Assembly: GCA_003586115.2 (NCBI GenBank)
Contig: QVOM02000073.1
Span: 31,819,298 to 31,883,297, forward strand
Length of the DNA: 64,000 nucleotides
Origin: Salvator merianae
Taxonomy: Eukaryota; Chordata; Lepidosauria; Squamata; Teiidae
Direction: 5' to 3'
Part shown: positions 49,942-62,302 of the stretch, piece after piece
How positions within the stretch are numbered: position 1 is the first letter of the stretch
How the letters are laid out: each line of letters begins with the position of its first letter
The notes under the pieces: model-generated
Database searches by the model: none
Seen by the model: the letters and a program-made list of their open reading frames with translations, nothing else
Told to the model about the DNA's origin: nothing
Program-made: the position numbers and the translations under genes

Positions 49942-50096
49942 CAGGGGCGTATCAAGGGGGGGCGGGTGGGGACGGTCCACCCTAGGCAGTGCATTGTCCT
50001 GGGCGGCCCATGGAGTCAGGGCCCCACCTGCCGACACGATCGCCCCGCCCACCAACGCGCTTGCCCTGGGTGGCAAACCTTTTAGCTACGCCGCTG
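49942..50096. mobile_element. hAT-like MITE, 155 bp, nested
   Basis: Ends 'caggggcgtatc' and 'gctacgccgctg' are imperfect inverted repeats. CCCATATG (49934-49941) and CCCATACG (50097-50104) are the 8-bp target duplication. The empty site is 18082-18089 in the family A paralogue, where CCCATATG occurs once. Confidence 0.9.
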
Positions 50097-50619
50097 CCCA
50101 TACGGTATAGGCAGCCAATCAGCAACAACCTCTCTGTATGTTGCTACAGAAAGGAAGATCACAGGTTTACTCTGATACATTGTAGCTGGAATACACTGTA
50201 TCAAAGTAAACCTGCAACCTTCCTTTCCTGCTAAAGTTAAACAGACAGAAAGTTTCTTTAAAGGAACTTTAAAGAGACATAAAACTTTCTCCCTCCCTTC
50301 CCTGGTCTAATTTCTCCCCTTTATGTACAGCACCATAGCACTGTACAGGCATGTCAGCCAAGCCCAAGCATTCACCCACGGGGGCTCGCTTTAGCAACCT
50401 CGCAGGGTGGTGGCACAAGAAGACCATTCCCCAGGCTATCATAAATAAGTGCATGTCGAGATTAGCACAAAACCCCTCCGTGATTATCCGAATGTAGGAA
50501 AGTCCTTATGGAGGGGGGAAAGTCCCCAGGGAAAACAGATAGAAATTCACAGATGTGGTCTACCAGGTCCTAAAATGGACTGAAGAAGCTTTAAAGTGAA
50601 GGTGGAACCATGGCCCTAG

Positions 50620-52460
50620 AGCATTTCTTCAAGTACTCATACTTCTGCTGCTCTCACTGGCAGGAGCAGCAGGGCCCTGAAGAATGCTTGGGTGAGTGGC
50701 CTCCTACTGAGGTGTGAGCAGGTTTCTTCAGATCTGAGGTACCTTGTGCAATCCAGGCATCTTGGAGAGTATACTTTCAGTAACACTTCCAGGTTTGCAA
50801 TTTCCTATTGTAAAATCTGGGATAACAAATAGGATGTGGTTTGTGTATGAAATATCCTTGAAAGAGGAATTGTTTCTGGAGTTTTATGTCCAAACTGGGC
50901 AATATTTACATATCCAGCACTGAGTTAAGTATTTTCATAAAGGGTGAGTAAATAGCATGTGATGAGCTAAACAGTCACATGGTGTTTGTTACAACAGGAG
51001 GGGGATTGATGCAACGTGGTAACTGTGTCTGGAGCCTAAAAGGCTTTCAGCCTGACTCTCTCTTTTCCTGTCTGTCAATTGGTGTCGCTGTCCTTTGCAT
51101 GTATAGAAAGAGTCTTGGTTTGTGCCAATTCAAACCATTTATTGCCAGATATAAGGTCCTTCCAGATGACAGGAAAATCCTGAGATCTTCTTGGCATTGC
51201 GTTGGGGTTGCCAAATACCCCCATGGCTTTCCCAAAGCAATGCCAATAGCAAAACACAAAAAATACAACACACGGATATCACGAGAGATCCATCAGCAAT
51301 GTTGTGTCTCCTGTAATAGCTTTGCTTATCTGCATGTCTGCAAGGTGTATGCAAAATTGCCTCACTGGGGACTTCTAGAAGCTCCTCAAGCATACGGAAA
51401 ACAAAACAAGCAAAAGAAAGGAGATGGGTACACAGGGAGCTCCCGGAAGACTGTAGTGAGATGATATCGTATACACTCCACTAGATGTGCAGGTAAGCAA
51501 ATCTATGATTGGGTCTGGAATATGTGTCTGGTGGAGCCCGGTGAAGGGCAATGCCATGTCCTTGTTTATATCTACATTGTCCCTTGTCTTATGGGGACAG
51601 CCTTAGGATTTTGTATGAGTGTTCTACAGCTATGTCTTTTCCTATAACATGAAGCAGTATTGCTTTATATGTAATATTTGACAAATCTGAAAAAGTAAAA
51701 TTATTATCATTGTCCCTGTGGTAATTTTCCTCACCATCAGCTGATCTCTGATCTGCATCTTTTAACAACTAGGAACACTATTCTGTAAAAGCATTCCTGG
51801 GAAAACAAGCATATTTTTGTTCAGTGAAAACTGTGTAAACACTTGCAGAGCCTAGTCGTTTCCTGAGTTATGTTAGTAGATTTCCTGAAGCATAGGAGAA
51901 GCCAGTTTTGCTTAGATTTTGTGATTGCCTGCATGGCTACTGCTGTGTTGCAAAACCTAACCCTTGGGGGAAATAGGTTATTTTGGAGAAAGTGGAGGAA
52001 ATCTGGGCTAATATAAAGATTTTGCAGTCACACAGGAAATTCCAAAGGGACTGCTAACTTTAGAAAATTCCAGAACATGCAAAGGACAAGGGGACATTTT
52101 AAAACTACTTAAATTAACAGACAGGATGGTTGTGACTCTTTGTTAATGAAGCTGTATATTTTAGGTGTGGCATTTTCAAGGCTTGCATTTTCATATTGAG
52201 GATATTCAAGCAACCTCGGAGAAAAAACTATCCAGGATAAGCTTCTATTTGGAACGTACTAGCTCATCAACCCTTAGTTTTTCTGGCATAAAAGATAGCA
52301 CTAGAATTTTTAGAACAGTTTCTCTGATAACAAACCAGCTGGGGACTGACAGCTAGATGTTGATGACTGAAGAACTAGGTAGAGGCCTGGGATGGGGTTG
52401 CAGAAGGTGGGCTAGACTCAAGGGTAGAGGTCTCATTGGAATGGGACATGAAGCAGACTT
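50620..52460. other. 1.8 kb with no recognised gene
   Basis: A 161-aa open frame (50979-51464) has no recognisable domain, lacks flanking splice logic, and is overlapped by frames on the other strand. I read it as chance. Confidence 0.4.
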
Positions 52461-52735
52461 AGGGCCTGTTTGCACTTCTCACTAGTGAGCATCTGCATGC
52501 TCACTAGTGAAGCGTGTCCATATTTTGCAGAACCCCAAGCAATCAGGAGCAGCTACAGGCACTCCTGATTGCTACTAGCTGTGTCTGCCCTCCATGACAG
52601 TGGCTGGAGAGACATCTGACTGCTGCCATGGTGTCCAGGGATGCAGAGTGTTCGCACCCAGAAGTAGGTGTAAGTGCTTTGTACTGGAAGCAATCCAGCT
52701 GCTCCTGGTACAGCTGTGTAACTTCCACTGTGTCT
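52461..52735. mobile_element. Fold-back MITE, family B, right end missing
   Basis: 'gggcctgtttgcacttctca', the CATGACAGTGGCTGG palindrome and 'cagctgctcctggt' match 26339-26968. The terminal right repeat is absent. Confidence 0.6.
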
Positions 52736-52984
52736 TCTCCTTTGTTAAAAAGTCAAACAGTTTTTAGGTGCAAAATGAGACAACGCGGCAGAAACTAGAA
52801 AATATATGTCAGGTACTGTGCTCTCTTCCCACCCTAACAGTTCTCACGCTCCTGAGTACAACACCCACAAAAAAGTCTGTCATTGGATGGGAGGAAATGT
52901 GGAGCTCTCCTGCTGCACACTCCATCTTCACGTTCTCACTTTGCAAAATAAAACAGGCTAACAATCTGAAACAGGCTGAGAACT

Positions 52985-53105
52985 CACTCCAAATGCAAAA
53001 TAGTCTTAATTTGGACAATTTAGTCCAGAAAAAGAATGGAAAGGCAATATTTTGTCAGGAACTGAAGAGGCTTGTAAAGTGATTAAATGCTCTGTCTGAC
53101 TGTTC
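52985..53105. mobile_element. Decayed relative of the poly-T element
   Basis: 'ttagtccagaaaaagaatgg', 'aggaactgaagaggcttgta' and 'gtgattaaatgctctgtctg' align with 34170-34256. The left half is unclear, and no long T run is present. Confidence 0.65.
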
Positions 53106-54247
53106 CTTTTCTGACTAAATTTTATCCACTTTTCAGAAAGGGAAGTAAACAGCTCATCACTTTGCTAATGTATTATTTTCGCTTCAGAAAGCCAAGCTTA
53201 AAACCTTATATGAAGCTAGATCCAAAGGAGCTATAAACCAGTTGATGAAACTGAAAAATATATCAGAAGAAGGAAATGGCAAACAACTTCTGTACTGCTG
53301 TCAAGACAACTGATGGATTTGTTCACGATGTCACCACCAATGATCTTGAATCAGTGGCTTCTTTATGTTTTACGGTTCTTTACAGTTCCACTTCCGTTTT
53401 TTCATGTAATGGAATTTACGGTAAAAACATATTCTAAAACTGTGGAATATGCAAGAACAGAAAATGTGTCTCAAATCAACTTTGGGATTTTAACACTGGA
53501 GGACTGGGATATATTTTTGAAAAAATATTAAAAGTGGGTTGTTGAAAGATCCAAGTCTGTTCTTTCTTATAATTGTACATTTCTGTTCCACTCTGTTTGA
53601 AAAGAATAATTAGATGTCACAGTTTTGATAATAAGGTATATTTATACAAAAAGATATTACCCTAATCTTAGGTCATTAAAACTAATAGTGCTATTTTTGC
53701 CTTTTGGCCCTAGGATAAAAAAGAGCAATGTGTAAGGATGGAAACTGAGTTGTTGACTCCACCCTAAAAGAAACAATTCTTATTCCTTATTCACTAGTAC
53801 AAATCATTACAGAAGAAAATTCCACCCATTTCCCACATGGCTTTGTTTCAAAGCAGGACCCTAACTAAATAACATTCTATTCTGCCAACAGGCTAAGCCA
53901 AGTCGTTCTTCTTTTAAACACATTTTTGGCATTCTTCTGTTTTCTGCTGATAGAATGTAAATCAGTCATGGTATGATAAGGTACCCAACTCTTCTCATAC
54001 CTGAAGTATCTGCTAATGTCAAAGTGAATCATAAGAGCAACAATGTAAGGGCTATGAGCTGAATTAGATAAGAACATACTGGGAGGAAACAGTAAGGGTT
54101 TTCAAATCAGATAGGAATGCTAGACTTATGCAAGCATTTATTGAAGATAAATGGTTATAAATAATCACCTTGGCTCCCCATTTCAAGGGGAGCAAAAGTA
54201 GGTAATCTCATATAAAGCACACTGCTAATGTCAAGCCACTTTTATCT
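53106..54247. other. No gene; possible SINE/LINE tail
   Basis: 53264-53330 ('tcagaagaaggaaatggcaa') resembles the tail shared by some squamate SINEs and Bov-B. Otherwise nothing is recognised. Confidence 0.4.
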
Positions 54248-54308
54248 ACTGCTGAAGAAAGGACTATCTACACCCACCCCCCATGCCCCCCACCCCCAGA
54301 GAGAGAAG

Positions 54309-54750
54309 CCCCATCCAGATAGGCCCTAAAACATGGGATTGTCCCAGGGCTATGTTGGGATTACCGGTCCATGGCAATTCCAAAATAGCCCAGGATAAAG
54401 GGGTGAAATAGCGTGGTATCACTGTCCTGGGAAAACCAACTCTCCATCCGGATTTTTCTGGAATAGTGAAGACTTACCTATCTGGACACTTGCTTTTGGC
54501 ATGGGCTTTGAAAAAAATGGCCCCCGCACATGTGTGGCACCAAAACTGGCCAGAAAACGGGTGCTGCACATGTGCAATTGCACACTTCTGGGTAGTTTGC
54601 GTAATTGAAATACCTGGAGGTATGTGCTGCGCCATCATGGGAGCAAGTGTCCAGACAGGTAAATGCCTGTACTTCTGGCAGAGACAGTGAGAGGTAATTG
54701 AGGGATCCAAACAAGACCCTGCATTCTTCCCTTGCCATCTAGAGGCAACC
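54309..54750. mobile_element. MITE, family C, long copy
   Basis: Starts 'catccagataggccctaaaa', with a palindromic left module around GGGATTGTCCCAGGGCTATG. Then comes the right module 'cttacctatctggacacttg' to 'ccatctagaggcaacc'. It pairs in inverse orientation with 58092-58579. Confidence 0.55.
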
Positions 54751-55009
54751 AGAGACTGCGGATCCAGCTGCCATTATTTGTCCTCCTGTGGTTGCTGCAG
54801 TTCCTCTAACATCTCCATGCTGACCAGTGGGATTGTTGCTGGTGCAGAAAGTGCAGGACTGGGTCCAAGCAAAGTAAGACCAATTAACACCACCTGGCTG
54901 GCTCTACTGGCCTATATACGCTTGCAGCTTCAGAAGCCCCCACTGCTGAAGAAAGGACAATCTATACCTAGTCAATCCCAGAGTGAGAGACTGAGGACTT
55001 GACTGGAAT

Positions 55010-55345
55010 TGGCCAGCTCCAAACACTGGCCAAATACTGCAACAAAAGATGATGTTCTGGAGAAGAGCACCTCCAGAATGATTGCCTGTTTGCTAGACAG
55101 TGCAGGGGAGCGTGCTGTCTGTGTGCTTTTTGGTATTTCACATTCAGGTATTTCATGCCAATCATGCCCACCATGCATGATCGTGACCACCATGCATGTG
55201 CAGCCACCTTTTTGGCCCCTGCACATGCATAGTGGATGCACACATCTGGGTATTTTGCCAGTGGGAAACACCCAAATGTGTACAATGCTACCACTGCACA
55301 GGCATTTTTTGAGTCTCCACACATGTGCAGTGGCCAGAGGAACGA
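55010..55345. mobile_element. MITE, family C variant
   Basis: 'ctccagaatgattgcctgtt' and 'tgtgcagtggccagagga' match 29940-30200. An internal CATGCATG-rich inverted repeat lies around 55170-55210. Confidence 0.5.
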
Positions 55346-55354
55346 TGGCAGCTC

Positions 55355-55500
55355 CAACTACAAGGTGGTAGCCAACACCACCTCTCGTGGTAGCAAATTC
55401 CAAAGTTTAACTACGTGTTGCATAAAAAAATGATTTTTCTTTGTCCAGATTTATCAAGGATTCATTGGGTGATCTCTGATTCTAGTATTTTGGGAAAGAG
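55355..55500 (-). mobile_element. CR1-like LINE ORF2 fragment
   Basis: The complement includes 'tatgcaacacgtagttaaac' and 'ttggaatttgctaccacgag', the same conserved stretch as 11970-12040 and 45370-45470. Confidence 0.65.
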
Positions 55501-58091
55501 AGAAAAACTTAAAATATATTTATTGCTTTACAATTAAAAATTAAATAAAAATAAAAATCTCAAAGGAATCAAAAGCAATCACAACTTTAACAGCAAATGC
55601 AAAATCCAAAACTCAATGTAGATGTTACCAACAGCAGATTAAAATCTCTGAAAAATCACATAAAATTTTGTTTTTCAGCTAACAATGAAATAACCAATTA
55701 TCTTCTACAATTATCATTTCTACTAATTTTTATTATTCTAGCTTTATCTCTAGTAATATATCTATAATATATGTGACACGAGATGATACTCTATCTGATA
55801 ACAAAAAAGGCTGATACCAAGCAAGTCTTCTGTGGATATGGAAACACAGAAAGGACCTCTCTACTTGGAGATGCATGGAAAACATCTTTTCCAGCAGGCT
55901 GCAATCTTGTAGCTTGTCATTCCATCCCCTAATCCGCACAGCACTCATGAGAGTAGCTCGTGGAGCTGAAAGGAGGAGGCAAAAGAAGGGGCAAAGTGCT
56001 ATGTTCTCTCCCTCCTCCAGGATGTCTGGGAACCCCCACTGGGCAACATTCTGGGGGACCATAAAAGCAGCACTGACCCTACTACTTCTCTGTGAACAGG
56101 TCCTCCATACCATGCAGAACAAGACCAAAGCAAAAGCCCACCAAGCTGATCAGCCAGCAATTATTGGGTCTTCTTTGGTTACTGCTCCATAGTGAAAAGC
56201 CTATGGTAACTAAAATCTTGACTTTTACCACACATATAAAACAATTTCAGTTTGATTCCACACAATAAATAGAAAATAAACTAAAGGAACCCCAGCCTTA
56301 CTCCTTACAATACACTTCCTGCCAACCAGAACTTCAAAGCTCAAATGATTAGTGGAAAATATTGCATTGGCAACTCAAAGGGGGAATTTAGAAATATGCA
56401 ATTTGGAACTACTGTCTGTGCATTGGCAATATTCTTTTAACATGCTCACATGCCATAGTAATGTACTGTGGTGATTTTGCACCTGGCTCAGAAAAGTCAT
56501 CCCTGGCCAGGAACATGGCAGGTTGTGTGGCACTGTCTGGCAGCTATCTGCTTGGTTGCTGGTCCAGCCCAATCTACCTTTGAAGTTGCAGGCAGGGGAC
56601 ATTTCATTGCATCCCAAGAAATGCTCCTGGATATTGGCCAACTTCCGGAGCTCAGCAAAATGTTGCCAGGCTCCAGAACAGGGTGTGGACTATTCCTACC
56701 ACTTCCGTTGTCTGCATGATAGCAGCAGTAACTGGAAACCAACTAGGCTTCTGTAGGAACTGCTTTTAGGTGGTTCCCCCACTATAGCCATCCCCAGGTG
56801 CAGATTCTGCACCTTGCAGCAAGCCAGGTATAGGACTGTGCAGTTACTGTGTACCATGGGAGTCCATGACCTTTCATGACATAGGATAGCGTGTGGAACC
56901 CATGGTCCCAATGCATATTTAGCACAGTCCAAAGAAACTGTGTGGCTGTTGTCCCTGTGCAGGGTTAAACTACCTCATGCAGGGTTAAACTACATATACC
57001 TGTTTAACTGAATCAACACTGATTCATGTTTCAAAGCGAACCTATTCACACTTCTTGGGATTCATGAAGGAATAGTATGGCCTCCACCAAAGCATTCCTG
57101 AGATATAAAGTCATGCAGATCTTTTGGCTCAGTCCTAAATGTGTCACATAATAAACAAAGGTGGGGAACTGACCTCTGCTGCTTTAGCTGATGTTCTGTA
57201 TTCACATGCAGGTCCCTGTAGACCAGAGGTAGCCAATATGCTTCCTTCCAGATGTCATTGAATTAAAACGACTATCAATCTAACCCAGCATGTGAGATCA
57301 GTAGACCAACAAAATTTGCAGAGCACCAGGTTGACCCTCCCTGTTGTAGCCCTTGCTTAAGGGCTAAAATATATATATTTTTTTAAAAAAAAACTGTATT
57401 CATTTGGGTCCCCCTAGAAGAAAGATGAATACTGTTGCACTCCTAGTTCTTGTCTGCATTTGTCTATTGTGACATAGCAGAGGACATGGAATTTAGAAAA
57501 CTCAGGTTCTCATCCAAGCTTGGAAAACTGAAGCTCAGTTCCAAAACCAAGGAGCGCACTAGGTGGCCTTGACCAGGTCATTATCCTTTCACCCAGTACA
57601 TCCTAGGCTGGGAAGAAAAAAATGGGTGAATCACCAGCAACAGCTGCGCAATGAACAGCGTCTAATTGCAATTTAAAGTGTCTGCTTTTAGCGGAGCACT
57701 TAAAGGCAGCCAGCAATGTCCTAATAAAACCCAATGCAAAAAAAAAAAAAAAAATACAGTAGAAAAGCACTAGGCACTTACTATTCTCAGGGATATTTTT
57801 CCCTTTATAAATAGATTTCAGCTTGGAAGTTATTTATGGAGTGCGTGCATTCTAGACCATGGAAACACAGCCAAGGGTTTTTTTCCTCAGAGAAAATTGA
57901 AAAGCCCAATGTACATTTGTTTGCCTGTCCTCCTCCACTTTCTGCAGCTTTGTAGCAATTATATTCAAGTCACTTCCTCCTACATTCCATCTCAGGAGGC
58001 TTGTCAGAGATGCAGACGCTGATGGCTAAACTACTGGCCTTCTCTCACCTCTTACCTTAACTTACTTTAAAACAAAACAAACACAAAAAAC
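55501..58091. other. 2.6 kb with no recognised gene
   Basis: AT-rich start. A weak copy of the 35113 MITE lies near 57226-57345, and A-runs are near 57380 and 57738. Open frames at 55733-56192 and 56375-56756 overlap on both strands and show no signature. Confidence 0.4.
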
Positions 58092-58579
58092 ATAGGCTGC
58101 CTCCAGACGGCAAGAGGAAAATGCGAGAGCTTGTTTGCATGTCACTGTTTCCTCTCACCATGACTGCCAAATGGCAGAGCAACATCACATGGCAATCACG
58201 CACACTTACTTTGTCTGGATCTTGCTTGCATAATGATGCACTGCGTACATTTGGGTATTTCAATGGCAGAACTTACCGAGAAGTGTGCAGTCCTGGCTCC
58301 CTGTGCGTGCATGGCAGTCATTTTCAGCCTGGCTTTGACTTCATGCACGTGCAGTAGCTATTTCCAGGCTGAAGATCGCAGGAGCAAGCATTCAGACAAG
58401 GAAGCCCATATCGCTATTTGGGAAAAACCCGTGGTGGAAGTTGGTTTAACCCCAATAGCAATAACAAGGGATTCAACCCCTTTTTTGTGGGGATATGTTG
58501 GGATTGCCATGGATACATGTGGCAATCCCAACATAGCTCTGGGATTATCTCACGTTTTAAGGCTTGTTTGGATAGGACC
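58092..58579. mobile_element. MITE, family C, long copy, inverted
   Basis: 'ataggctgcctccagacggc' on the left, and a hairpin around 'attgccatggatacatgtgg' (58503-58530) then 'aaggcttgtttggatagg' on the right. Module order is the reverse of 54309-54750. Confidence 0.55.
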
Positions 58580-58840
58580 ATAGACTGAGAAGAAGGATTC
58601 AAAAACCTGTGCCTTGTTACTGACATTACTAGCTTAGTCCACCCAGGAAGCATGGATTATTGAACCTGAAAACATCATAATTTCTCATCCCCACCACAGT
58701 ATACTCAAGGCATATGTAAAAAAAAGGAAGAATCTTATTATTGGTGAAGAGAAAGAACAGACCTAGTTTTGGGGGAATTTGGCAAGTAGTTTAACATGAT
58801 GTCTACCAACATCTTTAACTGAGATCACAGAAGCCACAGA

Positions 58841-59350
58841 GGGCCTTTCATACTTTGCACTAGCAAGCATCTGAGAAGCTCGCTAGCAAAGTCTTCCATG
58901 CTTTGTGAAGGCCCTCATAACTGGAAGCAGCATATCGCTGGTCCCAATCACAACTAGCTGTGGAGAACAAATTAGCACTCCACAGCTTTACCGGGAGCAG
59001 AATATCAGTTCCTGGCAAAGTGCATTGGCACCTCTTTTGGGGGGGCAAATGCATGGCTGTGCCGTGCCATGCTCAGCAACTGCACCTGGGTAATCACATA
59101 ATTACACCTGCATGCACCTGTGCATGACATGGCACTGCTGGTCACTATGGCAGTGACTGGCCACTTCCCGGGTGCTGTCATGGTGAGGATCATGTGAGGA
59201 TACCAGCATTTGCCCTGTGAATGCTGGTATCCTGTTTGTATTGCAGACTAGGGCGATGCAGTGCAGACCCTGTCCATGCTGTGTGGTTGATACCACGGTG
59301 GAATGTTCACAGTCAAACATTCCACTGTGGTAAGTGCAAAAATGTCCCCA
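58841..59350. mobile_element. Fold-back MITE, family B
   Basis: 'gggcctttcatactttgcac' and 'aagtgcaaaaatgtcccc' form the ends. The interior shares 'cactatggcagtgactgg' and 'ctgtcatggtgagga' with 4001-4336, which it most resembles. Confidence 0.65.
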
Positions 59351-59723
59351 AAGTCTATGTTTTGTGGGGAGGTGGCTAATAAAGACTTCAGTTCACACCA
59401 ACAAAGGAAGTAATTGTTTCAGTTTTGGTCCTTGGCCTTTGAAAATCTTTATAATTTCAACTATAGAGTTTGAGGTGTATGAAATTAGAACAGTACCAGA
59501 GAACTTGTACCCAACTTTCTATCTTCATTTTTATGTTTTGGCCACTGAAGTGCATGACATAACTACAGATTTGCTGTTGCATTCCAGTATAACATGAAAG
59601 CACCTAGCACAATGATACTATTAGTAACCAGGCATACCAAGTACCTGATATCTCAAGTTAGAACTGGATAGTCTCCTGCCAGAAATCCTGGAGAGTCCTG
59701 CCAATCAGAGCACACAGTATTAA

Positions 59724-60608
59724 GGCTGTGATCATACTGGGATTTTTAAAACTGCCTCAATAAGAATGAGTGTGCAATTCCCAGGCACACGCACAAAAAG
59801 CCTTCCAGATATGTTTACCCAAATATATATGGCTCAAAGCTTACCCAAGTGCAGCAGCCTATTCACAATCAACAGGCAACCTACCATGACAAAAGGGTGC
59901 TACGCATTGATTGGCCATTGGGTGGGCTATCCCCACCTCTTTGCTTATACAGTTCCCTGCTTAACTCCCATTCTCTGGGGAACTGACAGTAATTATTTTT
60001 CTTGGAATAAAATAAAAGAGGCAGGGAAGGGAGCAAGTGAAATACTTCATAGCATTTTTTCCACCTTTTGGATGTGCTTATGATTCCAAGGCAGGCATAG
60101 CTGGCATGACTGGGGGGAAGGCAGTGGGAACTGCAGATGCTTTAGTCTGTTGCCTCCCTAAAGTAAAAAACTCTTACTCTTTAAAATGATGCAGGCTGCA
60201 AGGGAGGATGAGACATTCCTTTCCCCTTTACAGTTTAAGGGCAGTAATTTGGCTGTTTTTATAAACCCAGGAAACCTGATAGCCTGTCCTGCAAGCGGCT
60301 GCTGTCCTCGGCGTGAAGTGTGGGGAGGATTTTCCACAAGTAGAACAGCCAGTCAGTAGCTGAAGACCCTGGGAATGTTGCTGCCTGTGACCTGATTAGT
60401 CAGACATCTGTAGCAGCCATTTCCATTGGCTAACCCCAACCAGATCCAAGCAGTAAATTGACCTGAGAGTTGTTATCTCCCGTCTGTGGAAGAGTCACAG
60501 AATTATAAGCTTGGAGACAGGAGAAGGAGTATTTTCTTACTTGCAGACTGTCTCTTGAGTCTCCAATTCGTCTCGAAGGCGACTCTAAACACAAGTGTGA
60601 TTGCAACC
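59724..60608. mobile_element. Harbinger-like element, 885 bp
   Basis: TAA on both sides (59721-59723, 60609-60611). Ends GGCTGTGATCATACTGG and AAGTGTGATTGCAACC are imperfect inverted repeats related to the 49521 MITE. No transposase frame is present. Confidence 0.6.
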
Positions 60609-60689
60609 TAAGTTAGACAAAGCAATGCCTGATGAGACAAAACAATTTCCTAAGTCCCACCTGCAAGCAGATCAGTTTGGGACTGCTTT

Positions 60690-60819
60690 TAATTGTTGAT
60701 TTTTTTATTGGGCGTCTGTGGTTTTATTCTTGCTTTTAATCTTTCTGGCAAATTGCTTTGAGGTTTTTTATTTTTAAATAAGAAGCAGTATATAAATGTT
60801 TTAAATAAATAAATAAATA
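60690..60819 (+). mobile_element. L2-like LINE tail
   Basis: 'ggcaaattgctttgaggttt' then 'aagaagcagtatataaatg' and a (TAAA)n end. Confidence 0.65.
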
Positions 60820-62302
60820 CAGCTATGTAAGTAGAGAATGTTGGCTTGCGGACGGGTATGCATGTGTGCACATGAACGCACACATATGCACAGTAGAAAA
60901 AGAAACACAAAAGATATACAACAGTAAAGCTGCACACAGGTCCATTAGAACCAGGATCCACCTGACAGCAGATTCCACCATGTTTAGGCTTGGAGGACTC
61001 ACACTGGCCAATGAAGCTGGAAGTGGAGAGACTTTTGTTCCCCAATTTCAATGTTTCTGCCCAGGACTGTTTTTGAAGATGCAGGAAGTAGCCTGGACAT
61101 AGCCTGAGGAAACACACTGAGCTGTGCACAGCACTTTGTGGAAAGCACAAATGGTAAGTCTGCATGGTGTTTGTCAGAGGGCTTTTTCCCACTGTGCAAC
61201 AAAGGTGCTTTGGGCAAACCCTAACTCTAACCTCTATGGTGGGTTGTTAGCTTGATGGACATGGGAACATGTGCTTTGAGCTCTTCTACAGTGCAAGTAT
61301 GGTGCTGTGCAAATCCTGCCAGAATGTTGTGAGGATCCCATAGAAACTCTGGACAGCAAGGAGAGGATAGAGAAGACAGGAAAAGCACACTACCATGCCC
61401 AAACCCAGGACTCCTCTTAATGGTTGTGAGTAGGGATGTGCACGAAGCTTCGTACCTATCGAATTTCGTACGAAAATGGTGTTTTCACCAACTTCGCACA
61501 GACTGCGAAAGGACAAACGGACAGCGAATGCGAATGGCAAATGTCCCAGCGACTTTCGCTGCAGTTCGGGACCTTCGCCATTTGCCACAAGCAGCAACCT
61601 CCCTCCTTTTTTTCGCCGCTGGAAGCTTTGTTGCATCGAAGCACGGACGCTTCGCTGCCTCAAGAGACTGCCTCTAGAGGCTGCAGAGAGTGTGTGCAAT
61701 TACAAAAGAGATGGTATTTTATCTCGCATGAGGATGAGAACTGAGTCAGAGGGAGAGGACTAGAGTAGAGGGCTTAATAAAATTGATAGAAGTGCGTTGT
61801 GTAGAGATAGATCTGTTTGTGGAAACAGAGGGCAAGAGGTGGGTAGTACAGTGTCAGCCTGTTTTCGCTGCTGCTCTGAAGTACAGAAGGTATTTCCTCC
61901 CACGTCCGCCTCCAGTCTTCTCAATTACGAGCCTAAGTGAAGGCAATTGCTTCGCGCGCCGCTGCTGAGCCCTCCCGCTTCATAAGGATGAGGCGCTTCA
62001 GCTGGACTCTATCTAAATGAGTGACCTGATTGTTTTTAGTCCTTAAAAACCTCAGGATTAAGATTACTGTCTGTGCAAAAAATGTTTACCGAAGTTACGA
62101 CGGAGCCTCGATGGGACGAATGAACCAGCGGCATCGGTGGATGGCTACGCGCAATAGATGCTGCTGCTAAACGAAGAAAAGGGCTTCAATAGGCGCGCGT
62201 CAGTGCTGAGATTTGACAGAGTCTAAAGCGGGATAAAGAGGTAACAAGACCCCAGTCGCCGTGGAGAGGGTGAATCACAGTGGCTACTGTGCTTCTAGGC
62301 AG

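Larger units (their letters stand above)
48158..50619 (+). mobile_element. Family A hAT-like palindromic element, most complete copy
   Basis: Ends CTAGGCCATGGTCACACTTC and GGTGGAACCATGGCCCTAG are inverted repeats. They are flanked by AGCATTC (left) and AGCATTTC (right), a target duplication of about 8 bp with one indel. Inside, 48592-49260 is largely the inverted copy of 49300-50490 once two nested MITEs are removed. No transposase frame is seen, so it depends on an unseen autonomous relative. Confidence 0.75.

Noticed and set aside
50979..51464. 161-residue open frame as a gene
   Set aside because: No recognisable domain, low-complexity Lys/Gln-rich end, and competing frames on the other strand.
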